A DNA stretch of 9,324 bases from Pyramidobacter sp. (lineage in GTDB: Bacteria > Synergistota > Synergistia > Synergistales > Dethiosulfovibrionaceae). The notes under the pieces are model-generated. The model was not told the origin of the DNA. It did not search any database and saw only the letters and a program-made list of their open reading frames with translations. The DNA is taken from the NCBI GenBank assembly GCA_017940445.1, contig JAGAYQ010000084.1:1-9324 (forward strand). Direction: 5' to 3'. Positions 1 through 6,827 of the stretch are shown here, piece by piece. A program made the position numbers and the translations under genes. Position 1 is the first letter of the stretch. Each line of letters starts with the position of its first letter.

Positions 1-562
1 GCATGATCAGGCTCAGGCCAAAGACGGGCGTGGTGATGTTGCGAACCTGGAGCTCGGCAAAAACGCCGTTGACGGCCGCGTTGAGCGCGGCCATCCAGAC
101 GATCGGCCGCAGCCATTTTCCCTTGAAGAACGCGAATGCCGCCAGGTAAAACACGACGCACCCGGCGAAGAAGAACCACTCGCGTTCCCAGGCCGGTACG
201 CTGCGCAGCGGCACCCATTGAGGCTGAAGCGTGACGAAAACGAGATAGAGCAGCCAGACGGCGCCGAGAAAATCGATCTTCACCGGCGTGGCTTTTCCGT
301 CGGTAAAGAGGCTGCCACCGCACGAAAGCGCCATCAGCCCCACGGGGACGAGTGAGAAGACCCACTTCATCAGGTGCAGCGTCTGAAAGAACGTGCCTCC
401 GGAATAGATCAGGTTCGGCAGCGCAAGTCTGGCTGCAAAAAGAAGTAAATACCAGCAGTCGCGAAACGTCCAGCCCTCGTCGCCAGCCGGTGGGGCAGCG
501 AGCAGTTCTTCGGGCGCGGGCAGGTTCGCTGAGAGGTCATTGACAGGTTCCATTGACACCAT
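1..562 (-). CDS. Multi-pass membrane protein, probable O-antigen ligase/polymerase family (N-terminal part; 3' end beyond the window)
   Basis: The minus-strand frame stays open from an ATG at 562 to the window edge, giving 187 codons. A Shine-Dalgarno AAAGGAG lies about 8 nt upstream, which favours this start over the ATG at 553. The first ~33 residues are polar and acidic (Pro/Ala/Glu-rich). Hydrophobic segments follow at about 36-52, 63-82, 98-113, 128-147 and 150-168. A Trp/Pro/Glu-containing loop (QPQWVPLRSVPAWERE, about 113-128) precedes the fourth segment. The arrangement resembles the N-terminal half of O-antigen ligase/polymerase (WaaL/Wzy-like) proteins, which act in the inner membrane on lipid-linked glycans. 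The catalytic periplasmic loop of that family would lie in the missing C-terminal half, so the family call is inference from topology and general resemblance. It is transcribed divergently from the division operon and has its own promoter. It could instead be an unrelated polytopic membrane protein. Confidence 0.5.
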   Translation of the reverse strand, partial: MVSMEPVNDLSANLPAPEELLAAPPAGDEGWTFRDCWYLLLFAARLALPNLIYSGGTFFQTLHLMKWVFSLVPVGLMALSCGGSLFTDGKATPVKIDFLGAVWLLYLVFVTLQPQWVPLRSVPAWEREWFFFAGCVVFYLAAFAFFKGKWLRPIVWMAALNAAVNGVFAELQVRNITTPVFGLSLIM

Positions 563-610
563 GACGCGATCTCCTTTGAAAAAGTATAATTGAATAGCAA
601 ACACAATCAT

Positions 611-639
611 ATTATCACATTTTTCCCTGTATCCGGCAA
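611..639 (-). promoter_or_regulatory. Sigma70-type promoter for the minus-strand membrane protein gene
   Basis: Read on the minus strand, TTGCCG (634-639) is followed after 17 nt by GATAAT (611-616). TG sits one base upstream of the -10 box (TGTGATAAT), so this is an extended -10 promoter. Transcription would start near 605, giving a leader of about 43 nt before the ATG at 562. A second -10-like TATACT (583-588) lies too close to the ribosome binding site and lacks a good -35 box. Confidence 0.6.
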
Positions 640-689
640 TGGAATGCGCATTCTCCCGCAAATATTTTATTCTGTCTTTTCTTTAAGTT

Positions 690-718
690 TTGCACTTTTT
701 CTCACGATGCGCTACAAT
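690..718 (+). promoter_or_regulatory. Sigma70-type promoter of the adaptor-yggS-sepF-divIVA-recG-recX operon
   Basis: TTGCAC (690-695) and TACAAT (713-718) are separated by exactly 17 nt in an A+T-rich setting. The predicted start near 725 gives a leader of about 36 nt. A GGAGG ribosome binding site (749-753) lies 7 nt before the ATG at 761. Because the junctions inside the operon leave almost no room for other promoters, this is probably the main promoter for all six genes down to recX. Confidence 0.7.
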
Positions 719-760
719 AACCACTTGATAAGCGTCATTTTTTGATTTGGAGGCGCGGCA

Positions 761-2191
761 ATGGGTCGACATGAAGCAGACAGCAGCACACGCGGCGCGA
801 GAAGTCCCGCGGCGGCGCAGACGGGGCGAAGAACCGTGCTGCCTGAAACGCCCCTCTCGGTTCGGGGGACACGCAGGACGCGTGCTGATGAAAATGGAAC
901 AGAGGCGCGTCCGGCGGCGAAAGAAGCGTCTTCGCCCCGAAGTCCGGCGCGCGCTAAAACGCCGCGTACGCTGAGCGGAAAGCTCAAGTGGCCGCAGCGC
1001 AGCCGGCCGGCTGTCCGTCCTCTGGAGCCTGCTGATGTGCCTCCCCGGCCTGCGGAGCGTCCTGCCGCCGAGCCCAAGCGGATGCCGCCGGAGCCTCAGC
1101 GGCCTCCAGCTCCGGCTCAGACGGCCGAAATGAAACAGTCATCTGCCGCGCACACAGGACCAGGCGCCGCAAAACAGCCCAAGCCGGTCAGAGCGCCTGT
1201 CAAAAGCAGAAGAGGACTGCCGCTGCCTCTGCGCCGGGCGCGCCCTGATGAGCCCGCTCGTCCGAAAGTCCCCCTGCGCGTGCGTGCGGTGCACTTCGTT
1301 CTGTGCCTGATCATCCTGGCTGCCGCTGCGTGGTTTTACAGGATCTGGGAGCGGCAGACGCGGCACGAGGCGCTGCCGCCGATGTTCATGCCGCAGCCTT
1401 ATTACTATGAAGAAGAACAGCCTGTCCATGCTCTTCTGCTCTGGCGCGAAAAGGTGATCACGTCGCCGGTCGCAGGCACGGTGCAGCTGGCTGCGGGGCA
1501 GAAAGCCTGGACCGTTGCCGCGAACGACGTGGTGGCGACGGTGCTCTCGCGCGGACGCGGCACGGCCGTGAGAGTCCCTTCACGGGGCTATTTTCTGCCC
1601 GCGCTCGACGGCGTCAAGGACACATGGGAGTATTCGTCGCTCTGGCTCGGTTCCGGACTTCTGCCCAAATCGCCGGAGCTGAACTGGGTGCACGACCTGA
1701 GCCCGCTGGACCAGTCCCGGGCGGTGGGGCGGCTGATCGCACTCCCGCAGGACCCGCGCGCCATCTTCTATCTCAACCTGACTGACACGCTCCGGGCGGC
1801 GCTGGAGCGCGGCACGCTCACCATCAGGCGCGAGTCGCGCGGCCCAAAGTGGACAGCGCGCGTGCGCGTCTTCGTGAAATACAGCGAGCAGCGCGCCAAG
1901 GTCTGTCTTGACATGCCGTATTTCCCGATCGACATGGTCCAGTCGCGCGAAGCTGATTTCCTTGTCTGTTCAGACGAGGATTCCGGTCTGCTCGTGCCGG
2001 ATTCGGCCGTGACGATCCGCAGCGGCACCTACGGCGTGTTCGAGCTGGTCGGCGATCAGCTGGTATTCCGCAGCATCACAGGAAAGCCCGTCCGTGACGG
2101 CATGTTCTTCGTCTCTTCGGGGCTTTCGCCGGGAAATCCGGTCATCGTGAACGCTGCCAATGCAGAGGAAAAGAGGGTCCGTTTATGGTAG
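761..2191 (+). CDS. Membrane-anchored HlyD-like adaptor protein with long basic N-terminal tail
   Basis: This 476-residue protein starts at an ATG with GGAGG 7 nt upstream. Residues 1-175 are low-complexity and rich in Pro, Ala and Arg, with 39 Lys/Arg against 15 Asp/Glu, so they are probably disordered and cytoplasmic. One transmembrane helix follows at about 174-195. The rest (about 200-476) is extracytoplasmic and contains a lipoyl/barrel-sandwich-like stretch near 232-275 (VITSPVAGTVQLAAGQ) and beta-rich segments to the C terminus, including LLVPDSAVTIR (410-420) and SPGNPVIVNA (456-465). This resembles HlyD/RND periplasmic adaptor proteins, but the long coiled-coil hairpin of true efflux adaptors is not evident and no transporter gene is adjacent. 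HlyD-like genes of this kind are also found next to yggS-sepF in Firmicutes, so an envelope role linked to division is plausible inference. The reading frame overlaps yggS by 7 nt. Substrate and partner are unknown. Confidence 0.7.
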   Translation: MGRHEADSSTRGARSPAAAQTGRRTVLPETPLSVRGTRRTRADENGTEARPAAKEASSPRSPARAKTPRTLSGKLKWPQRSRPAVRPLEPADVPPRPAERPAAEPKRMPPEPQRPPAPAQTAEMKQSSAAHTGPGAAKQPKPVRAPVKSRRGLPLPLRRARPDEPARPKVPLRVRAVHFVLCLIILAAAAWFYRIWERQTRHEALPPMFMPQPYYYEEEQPVHALLLWREKVITSPVAGTVQLAAGQKAWTVAANDVVATVLSRGRGTAVRVPSRGYFLPALDGVKDTWEYSSLWLGSGLLPKSPELNWVHDLSPLDQSRAVGRLIALPQDPRAIFYLNLTDTLRAALERGTLTIRRESRGPKWTARVRVFVKYSEQRAKVCLDMPYFPIDMVQSREADFLVCSDEDSGLLVPDSAVTIRSGTYGVFELVGDQLVFRSITGKPVRDGMFFVSSGLSPGNPVIVNAANAEEKRVRLW

Positions 2192-2880
2192 CAACAGAAA
2201 TGTCTGAAAGGATCCAGGGCATCCTGGACCGCATCAGCGAGGCTGCGCGGCGCAGCGGACGCGACGCGCGCGACGTGACGCTGTTGGCCGTCAGCAAGAC
2301 GAAACCGCTGGAGACGGTGATCGAGGCGGCCCGTACCGGACTCGTCAGTCATTTCGGCGAGAATCATGTGCAGGAGGGGCAGGCCAAAGTTCCCGGCTTC
2401 CCTGCCGATCTTCCCGCCTGCTGGCATCTGATCGGACACCTGCAGCGCAACAAGGCGCGCAAGGCGGTCCAGTTTTTTGACGTGATCGAGAGCATCGACA
2501 GCGAAGAGATCGCTTCCGTCCTCGAGCGCATCTGCGCTGAAAGCGGACGGAAGCTGGAGGTGCTGATCGAGGCGAACAGTTCCGGCGAAGCGTCGAAGAC
2601 CGGCACGCCGTGGGATGACGTCCCCCGTCTGGCCGATCATGTGCGCGCGAATTGTCCTCATCTCGTCCTTCAGGGACTGATGACGATCGGACCGCTGGGC
2701 GGCGACGAAAAGGCCGTGCGCGGCGCTTTTGCGGCCACCCGCGAACTTCGCGACAGGCTCCGCGTCGCGCCGGGCGATCTGCCGCGCCTTTCCATGGGCA
2801 TGAGCGGCGATTTTGAATGGGCAATCGAAGAGGGCAGCACGCAAGTGCGAGTCGGCACCGCAATCTTTGGACACCGATAG
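2185..2880 (+). CDS. yggS: YggS/YlmE/PROSC-family pyridoxal phosphate homeostasis protein
   Basis: The product is 231 residues, the usual family length. It is a single-domain TIM-barrel protein that binds PLP and balances cellular B6 vitamers; no enzyme activity is established for the family. Visible signatures are LLAVSKTKP, with the PLP-binding lysine at K38 (K36 in E. coli YggS); FGENHVQEG (57-65); WHLIGHLQRNK (80-90); SMGMSGDF (203-210); and GSTQVRVGTAIFG (217-229), whose Ser/Thr/Arg/Gly residues hold the PLP phosphate. The ATG at 2185 overlaps the adaptor stop and has a GAGGG motif upstream. The downstream ATG at 2200 has no ribosome binding site, so 2185 is preferred. The gene's position just before sepF matches ylmE in the Bacillus ylm cluster. 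Translation is probably coupled to the upstream gene. Confidence 0.95.
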   Translation: MVATEMSERIQGILDRISEAARRSGRDARDVTLLAVSKTKPLETVIEAARTGLVSHFGENHVQEGQAKVPGFPADLPACWHLIGHLQRNKARKAVQFFDVIESIDSEEIASVLERICAESGRKLEVLIEANSSGEASKTGTPWDDVPRLADHVRANCPHLVLQGLMTIGPLGGDEKAVRGAFAATRELRDRLRVAPGDLPRLSMGMSGDFEWAIEEGSTQVRVGTAIFGHR

Positions 2881-2892
2881 GAGGTCTTTCAG

Positions 2893-3576
2893 TTGAGTGG
2901 CAAATTACGCGCTTTTTTAGGCCTGAACGACAGCGGTGATGTCGTCGTGGAATCTCACCGCAAGCGCCGCACCGATTACATGAAGAAGATCCAGCGTCTC
3001 GTCGTTCCTGACGATGAGAGCGAAGAGGCGGCGCCAGAGAACATCGTCACCGCTCCGGCGGAAGAAGCTCCCGCAGAGCCTGCACCCGAAGAGGCCGCTG
3101 CGCCCCAGGACGAAGAAGCGGCGCCCGAAGCGCCTGTCGAGGCTGTCGCAGAAGCTCCTGCCGCTGAGGAATTGCCCGAAGAGGAGCCGGAAGCGCCCCT
3201 GCCTCGCCGTTCCGGCCGCCGTTATAGCGAGAGCGGTGAGCGGAAAGAGAAAAAATCGTTCGCGTCCCGCTTCTTCCACATGGGCGATTCGCTGCGTCGT
3301 CCGGCCGAGAGCACCGGCACGCTGATCCTCGTCAAGACCGGGGCGCTTGAGATGCTCGAAGATATCGAGGATGCGCTCGTGAGCGGCCAGACCGTTCTGA
3401 TCGACTTTGAACGCACAGAGCGCAAGACTGCCGAGGCCGCGATCACCCAACTGCTCAACTTTATCCGTCTGCACAAGGGCGCGTTTTACGCGGTCACGCG
3501 GACGAGCATGCTCCTCTCTCTGCGCCGGGATTCCGTGGTGGAGTGGCGTCCGGGCGGCGACGCCGGGGAGCAGTAA
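2893..3576 (+). CDS. sepF: Cell division protein SepF with long acidic linker
   Basis: SepF anchors FtsZ to the membrane and organises the Z-ring in bacteria with this division system. This 227-residue protein has a short N-terminal amphipathic segment (about 1-12, MSGKLRAFLGLND) of the membrane-binding type. A very acidic, Ala/Pro/Glu-rich linker follows: residues 40-100 hold 23 Asp/Glu and no Lys/Arg. Next is a basic stretch (105-137), then the C-terminal SepF (DUF552) alpha/beta domain at about 142-220, with VLIDFERTE and a helix ending at LLNFIRLHKGAFYAV. Typical SepF proteins are near 150 residues; the extra length is all linker. The start is TTG at 2893, fixed by AGGAGGT at 2879-2885, which overlaps the yggS stop codon, with 8 nt spacing. 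Placement between yggS and divIVA supports the call. The core domain is divergent, so its polymerisation surface may differ. Confidence 0.9.
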   Translation: MSGKLRAFLGLNDSGDVVVESHRKRRTDYMKKIQRLVVPDDESEEAAPENIVTAPAEEAPAEPAPEEAAAPQDEEAAPEAPVEAVAEAPAAEELPEEEPEAPLPRRSGRRYSESGERKEKKSFASRFFHMGDSLRRPAESTGTLILVKTGALEMLEDIEDALVSGQTVLIDFERTERKTAEAAITQLLNFIRLHKGAFYAVTRTSMLLSLRRDSVVEWRPGGDAGEQ

Positions 3577-3578
3577 GG

Positions 3579-4052
3579 ATGGTCGGCGAGCCGGACCTGC
3601 TCAAAGTTGTCGACGTGGAGAGCGTCGTTTTCTCGCGGGGGCTGCGCGGCTACGACCCCGACGAAGTGGATGAGTTCCTTGATCATGTGGCTGACACGAT
3701 CCAGCACTATGCTGAGCTTCGCGCCGCCGATCAGATGAAGATCCGCGAGCTGGAAAACTCCATCCGCGAAAACGACGAACTGAAGGCGTCGCTTCAGAAT
3801 GCGCTCGACATGGCCAAGCGCACTTCGGAGGACTTTCTGGCTTCGTCGCACAAGGAGAGCGAGGCCGTGCTGGCTCAGGCCAAGGCTCGCGCCGAGGCTA
3901 TCCTCGCCGACGCCGTGTCGCAGAAAGCGCAGCTGCTCAGCGAGATCGACGAGCTCAAGCGCGCCCGCGAGCATTTTGTCGCCGACGCGAAAGCCGCGGT
4001 GCTGCGCTACAACATGCTCCTTGACGGACTTCAGGAGAAAAAAGAATCATGA
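3579..4052 (+). CDS. divIVA: DivIVA-domain protein (polar/septal scaffold)
   Basis: DivIVA proteins bind curved membrane at septa and poles and recruit division, chromosome or wall-growth partners. The 157-residue product opens with the family signature: a short hydrophobic segment (DLLKVVDVESVVFS) followed by RGYDPDEVDEFLDHV (23-37). F18 occupies about the position of the membrane-inserting Phe of Bacillus DivIVA. From about 38 to 147 the chain is a nearly continuous charged coiled coil without Pro or Gly interruptions, ending in a lysine-rich tail. The ATG at 3579 is chosen because GGGGAG (3565-3570) lies 8 nt upstream and the DivIVA motif starts right after it. A GTG at 3543 would add 12 Arg-rich residues lying inside sepF. 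Only 2 nt separate it from the sepF stop, and its TGA overlaps the recG ATG by 4 nt. Confidence 0.92.
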   Translation: MVGEPDLLKVVDVESVVFSRGLRGYDPDEVDEFLDHVADTIQHYAELRAADQMKIRELENSIRENDELKASLQNALDMAKRTSEDFLASSHKESEAVLAQAKARAEAILADAVSQKAQLLSEIDELKRAREHFVADAKAAVLRYNMLLDGLQEKKES

Positions 4053-6130
4053 CGGGGATCCTTCGTCTTGAAGATCCTGTGACCTCCGTGCGCGGGATCG
4101 GCGAGGCGAAGGCGCTGCAGCTCGAACGGCTCGGCATCCGCACGGTTGAGGATCTGATCTATTTCTTCCCACGCCGCTACGAAGACCGCCGTCAGGTCGT
4201 GCCCCTCAAGGCGCTCGTTCCCGGCGGGCCTCCACAGGCGTTCCGGGCGCGCGTCGTATCAGTCGAACACCGGATCGCCATGCGCAACCGCAAAATGAAC
4301 ATCCTCCGCGTCTGCCTCAGCGACGGCGCAAGCGTGGTCTGGGCACTGTGGTTCAACCGCTGGAACCTGAAAAATCTCTTCCAGACGGGCATGGAACTGG
4401 CGCTGTACGGCTCGCTGGAACCGCGGCGTCCTGTGCCGGAGCTGCTCAATCCCGAATTTGAGATCCTCGACGGCGACGATCCCAAAAGCGTCGGCCGCAT
4501 CGTTCCTGTTTATCCGATGACGGCGGGGCTGAACGAAAAGTGGCTGCGGCGCGTCATCAGCTCGGTGATCGATGAGGCAGCTCCTGCTTTGCCCGAGATC
4601 CTGCCGGAGCCGATCGTCAAAAAGTACGGTTTTCTCGCGCCTGCCGCGGCAGTGCGCGAGATGCATCAGCCCGGCGATGAGGAGACGTTCCGCGCAGCGC
4701 GGCGCCGTCTGGTCTATGAGGAGTTTTTTCTTCTTCAGACGGGGCTGGCGCTGAGACACCGCAGCAGCTGTCTTGAAAAGAAGGCGCCGCCGCTGACGGG
4801 CGCGCCCGATCTGGTCAGACGCTTTCGCGAGCGGCTCGCGTTCGAGCTGACAGAAGATCAGCAGCGTGTCTGCGAGGAGATCTCTGCCGACATGCGCACG
4901 TCCACACCGATGAACCGCCTTCTTCAGGGCGATGTCGGTTCCGGCAAGACGGTCGTGGCGGTGCTGGCGCTGCTCCAGGCGCTCGATTCGGGCGTGCAGG
5001 CGGCGCTGATGGCGCCGACGGCCGTGCTGGCGACTCAGCACGCCGTGAATCTGCGCAAATGGCTGGAGCCGCTTGGCGTGGAAGTTGCTTTGCTTACGGG
5101 CGGACTGACGCCCTCCGAAAAAAAACGCGTTCATGAATCGCTGGCCAGAGGCACGATCCGCCTGGCTGTCGGTACGCATGCGCTCATCCAGGACGCGGTC
5201 AGGTTCCAGCGTCTGGGGCTGATCGTCATCGATGAACAGCACCGTTTTGGCGTGCTTCAGAGAAAAGCGCTCAACAGCAAGGCGGGCGACGAACAGCCGC
5301 ACACGCTGGTGATGACGGCGACGCCGATCCCGCGCACGCTGGCGCTTTCCGTGTACGGTGATCTTGCCGTGTCGACGATCAGGCAGCTGCCGGCCCATCG
5401 ACAGCCGATCCGTTCGGTGTGGATCGGCGACAACCGCCTGCCAAAAATGCTCCGGTTCCTCGATTCTGAGATCGAATCAGGCCGGCAGATCTACTGGATC
5501 TGTCCGCTCATCGAGGAAAGCGAGAACTTCGACGCCGCGCCCCTGGAATTCCGCTACCAGAAGCTCTGTCAGGAGTTCCCCCGCCGGCGCGTGGCGATGC
5601 TGCACGGCCGCATGAACGACAAGGAAAAAACGGCCGTGATGACAGATTTCGCTGCCGGAAAGATCGATCTGCTCGCTTCGACCACCGTGATCGAAGTCGG
5701 CGTCGACGTGCCCAATGCGTCGGTGATCGTCGTCGAAAACGCCGACCGCTTTGGTCTTTCACAGCTGCATCAGCTGCGGGGGCGCGTGGGACGCGGTCCT
5801 TATAGATCCTGGTGCATCCTCTACGCTGATCCTAAAAATCCCGAGGCCGAACATCGCCTCGACCAGTTCTGCTCGCTTTCAGACGGCTTTGCGGTGGCGG
5901 AGGCTGATATGCGTCTCCGCGGCCCGGGCGAGTTCTGCGGCGTCCGCCAGCACGGGCTGACCGACTTCCGCGTTGCCGATCTGATCAGGGACGGATCGGT
6001 GATGGAGACTGCCCGACGCGACGCTTTTGCGGTCGTCGAGGGGGGAGAACCGCAGCGCGATCATCCTCTGCTGATGAAAGCGGTCATGGCCCGCTACGGT
6101 CAGATGCTCGACATCGTAAGGACGGCGTGA
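4049..6130 (+). CDS. recG: ATP-dependent DNA helicase RecG
   Basis: RecG is a superfamily 2 double-stranded DNA translocase that regresses stalled replication forks and processes branched recombination intermediates in the cytoplasm. The 693-residue length is normal for the family. In order, it shows an N-terminal helix-hairpin-helix-like segment (VRGIGEAKALQLERLGI, about 14-30); the OB-fold wedge domain (about 60-150); Walker A GDVGSGKT (294-301); DEQHRFG (395-401, the DExH box); TATPIPRT (423-430, motif III); and QLRGRVGRG (575-583, motif VI with its arginine fingers). The C-terminal part contains GPGEFCGVRQHG, of the TRG/wedge-coupling region. The start overlaps the divIVA stop (ATGA), with AGGAG 11 nt upstream, so translation is probably coupled. 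Its stop overlaps the recX start. No frameshift or lost catalytic motif is seen. Confidence 0.98.
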   Translation: MTGILRLEDPVTSVRGIGEAKALQLERLGIRTVEDLIYFFPRRYEDRRQVVPLKALVPGGPPQAFRARVVSVEHRIAMRNRKMNILRVCLSDGASVVWALWFNRWNLKNLFQTGMELALYGSLEPRRPVPELLNPEFEILDGDDPKSVGRIVPVYPMTAGLNEKWLRRVISSVIDEAAPALPEILPEPIVKKYGFLAPAAAVREMHQPGDEETFRAARRRLVYEEFFLLQTGLALRHRSSCLEKKAPPLTGAPDLVRRFRERLAFELTEDQQRVCEEISADMRTSTPMNRLLQGDVGSGKTVVAVLALLQALDSGVQAALMAPTAVLATQHAVNLRKWLEPLGVEVALLTGGLTPSEKKRVHESLARGTIRLAVGTHALIQDAVRFQRLGLIVIDEQHRFGVLQRKALNSKAGDEQPHTLVMTATPIPRTLALSVYGDLAVSTIRQLPAHRQPIRSVWIGDNRLPKMLRFLDSEIESGRQIYWICPLIEESENFDAAPLEFRYQKLCQEFPRRRVAMLHGRMNDKEKTAVMTDFAAGKIDLLASTTVIEVGVDVPNASVIVVENADRFGLSQLHQLRGRVGRGPYRSWCILYADPKNPEAEHRLDQFCSLSDGFAVAEADMRLRGPGEFCGVRQHGLTDFRVADLIRDGSVMETARRDAFAVVEGGEPQRDHPLLMKAVMARYGQMLDIVRTA

Positions 6131-6615
6131 CGGACATGAATACGAACATCGACGATTTTTACGCGCTGCCGCAAAGCAGCGATATGAAATGGGAGACGAT
6201 CCTGACACGCCTCCTTTCCGTGCCGCGCACCCGAGCCGACCTGGAGCGCCGCCTGCGCGAGCGGGGCTGTCCGCGGGAAGCGGCCGACGAGCTGCTCGAT
6301 AGGTATGAACAGGCTGGTTTGATCGACGACCGGGCCTATGCCGTGCTTTATGTCGATTCCAAGCGCGATTTCGGCATCCTGCGGCTGCGTGACGAGCTGA
6401 GAGCCCGCGGCGTCAGCCGCGAAAACATCGACGATGCGCTCGATGAATGCGAAGTCGACGAAGCGGAACGGGCGTTTTGTCTTCTCGAACGCTGGCACGC
6501 TCTTCCCGGCATGACGCCGGAAAAGCTCGACGGCCGTCTGCGCCGGCGGGGCTTTACGGGCGCCGCTGTGCGCGAGGCGATGGCCCGTCTGCGCAGCGCG
6601 GCCGAAGATGAATAA
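6127..6615 (+). CDS. recX: Regulatory protein RecX (RecA modulator)
   Basis: RecX binds RecA filaments and usually limits RecA activity. The 162-residue product is almost all helical and shows the tandem three-helix repeats of the family: LLSVPRTRADLERRLRERG (29-47), the hallmark AGLIDDRAYAVLYVD (63-77), RLRDELRARGVSRENIDDAL (86-105), and a C-terminal LDGRLRRRGFTGAAVREAM repeat (134-152). The GTG at 6127 overlaps the recG TGA (GTGA), with AAGGA only 4 nt upstream. The in-frame ATG at 6136 has 13 nt spacing, so the start is uncertain by three codons. RecX often sits beside recA; here it follows recG and ends the operon, with a terminator 24 nt downstream. The first ~20 residues are non-conserved. 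Confidence 0.88.
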   Translation: MTDMNTNIDDFYALPQSSDMKWETILTRLLSVPRTRADLERRLRERGCPREAADELLDRYEQAGLIDDRAYAVLYVDSKRDFGILRLRDELRARGVSRENIDDALDECEVDEAERAFCLLERWHALPGMTPEKLDGRLRRRGFTGAAVREAMARLRSAAEDE

Positions 6616-6638
6616 GGCTGAATAATACTGTTTTTCGT

Positions 6639-6668
6639 TAAAACGGCTAATGCCTTTTAGCCGTTTTA
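6639..6668 (+). terminator. Intrinsic terminator after recX
   Basis: A perfect 12-bp inverted repeat, TAAAACGGCTAA (6639-6650) and TTAGCCGTTTTA (6657-6668), encloses a 6-nt loop. The T-run forms part of the descending arm and the A-run part of the ascending arm, so it could act in both directions. It starts 24 nt after the recX stop and marks the end of the six-gene operon. Confidence 0.8.
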
Positions 6669-6670
6669 TA

Positions 6671-6776
6671 GCGCCGAAGGCGCGTCGAAAAACGCATGAG
6701 ACGGCGTGGCGCCTGCAAGGCGCCGACTGCCGCGCCTGACTTGGGCGCGGCCTCGCGATTTGCTTTTTAATCGCGA
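6671..6776. repeat. Cluster of four G+C-rich hairpins between two terminators
   Basis: Four stem-loops lie almost end to end: GCGCC/GGCGC (6671-6683, 3-nt loop); GGCGCC/GGCGCC (6708-6724, 5-nt loop); GCCGCGCC/GGCGCGGC (6729-6751, 7-nt loop); and TCGCGATT/AATCGCGA (6753-6776, 8-nt loop). The recurring GGCGC/GCGCC units allow alternative pairings; for example 6679-6687 can pair with 6724-6726 plus 6731-6736. No supported reading frame is present. It could be a processed 3' untranslated region, a small RNA or an interspersed palindromic repeat; the sequence alone does not decide. Confidence 0.5.
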
Positions 6777-6784
6777 AAGAGTAT

Positions 6785-6827
6785 AAAAAGGACGAGACGG
6801 AATTGCGAGTTCCGCCTCGTCCTTTTT
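6785..6827 (+). terminator. Strong, probably bidirectional intrinsic terminator
   Basis: An 18-nt arm (6785-6802) beginning AAAAAGGACGAG pairs with an arm (6810-6827) ending CTCGTCCTTTTT. There is one A·C mismatch and a 7-nt loop. The A-run on one side and T-run on the other suit termination in either direction. It lies 117 nt beyond the first terminator, so it either catches read-through from recX or ends a transcript covering the hairpin cluster. Confidence 0.85.

Noticed and set aside
6696..6770. Short ATG frame inside the hairpin cluster
   Set aside because: No ribosome binding site, and the sequence is better explained by the inverted repeats.
6759..6787. Promoter-like TTTGCT with 17-nt spacing to TATAAA
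   Set aside because: The -35 match is poor, and any transcript would start inside the strong terminator at 6785-6827.
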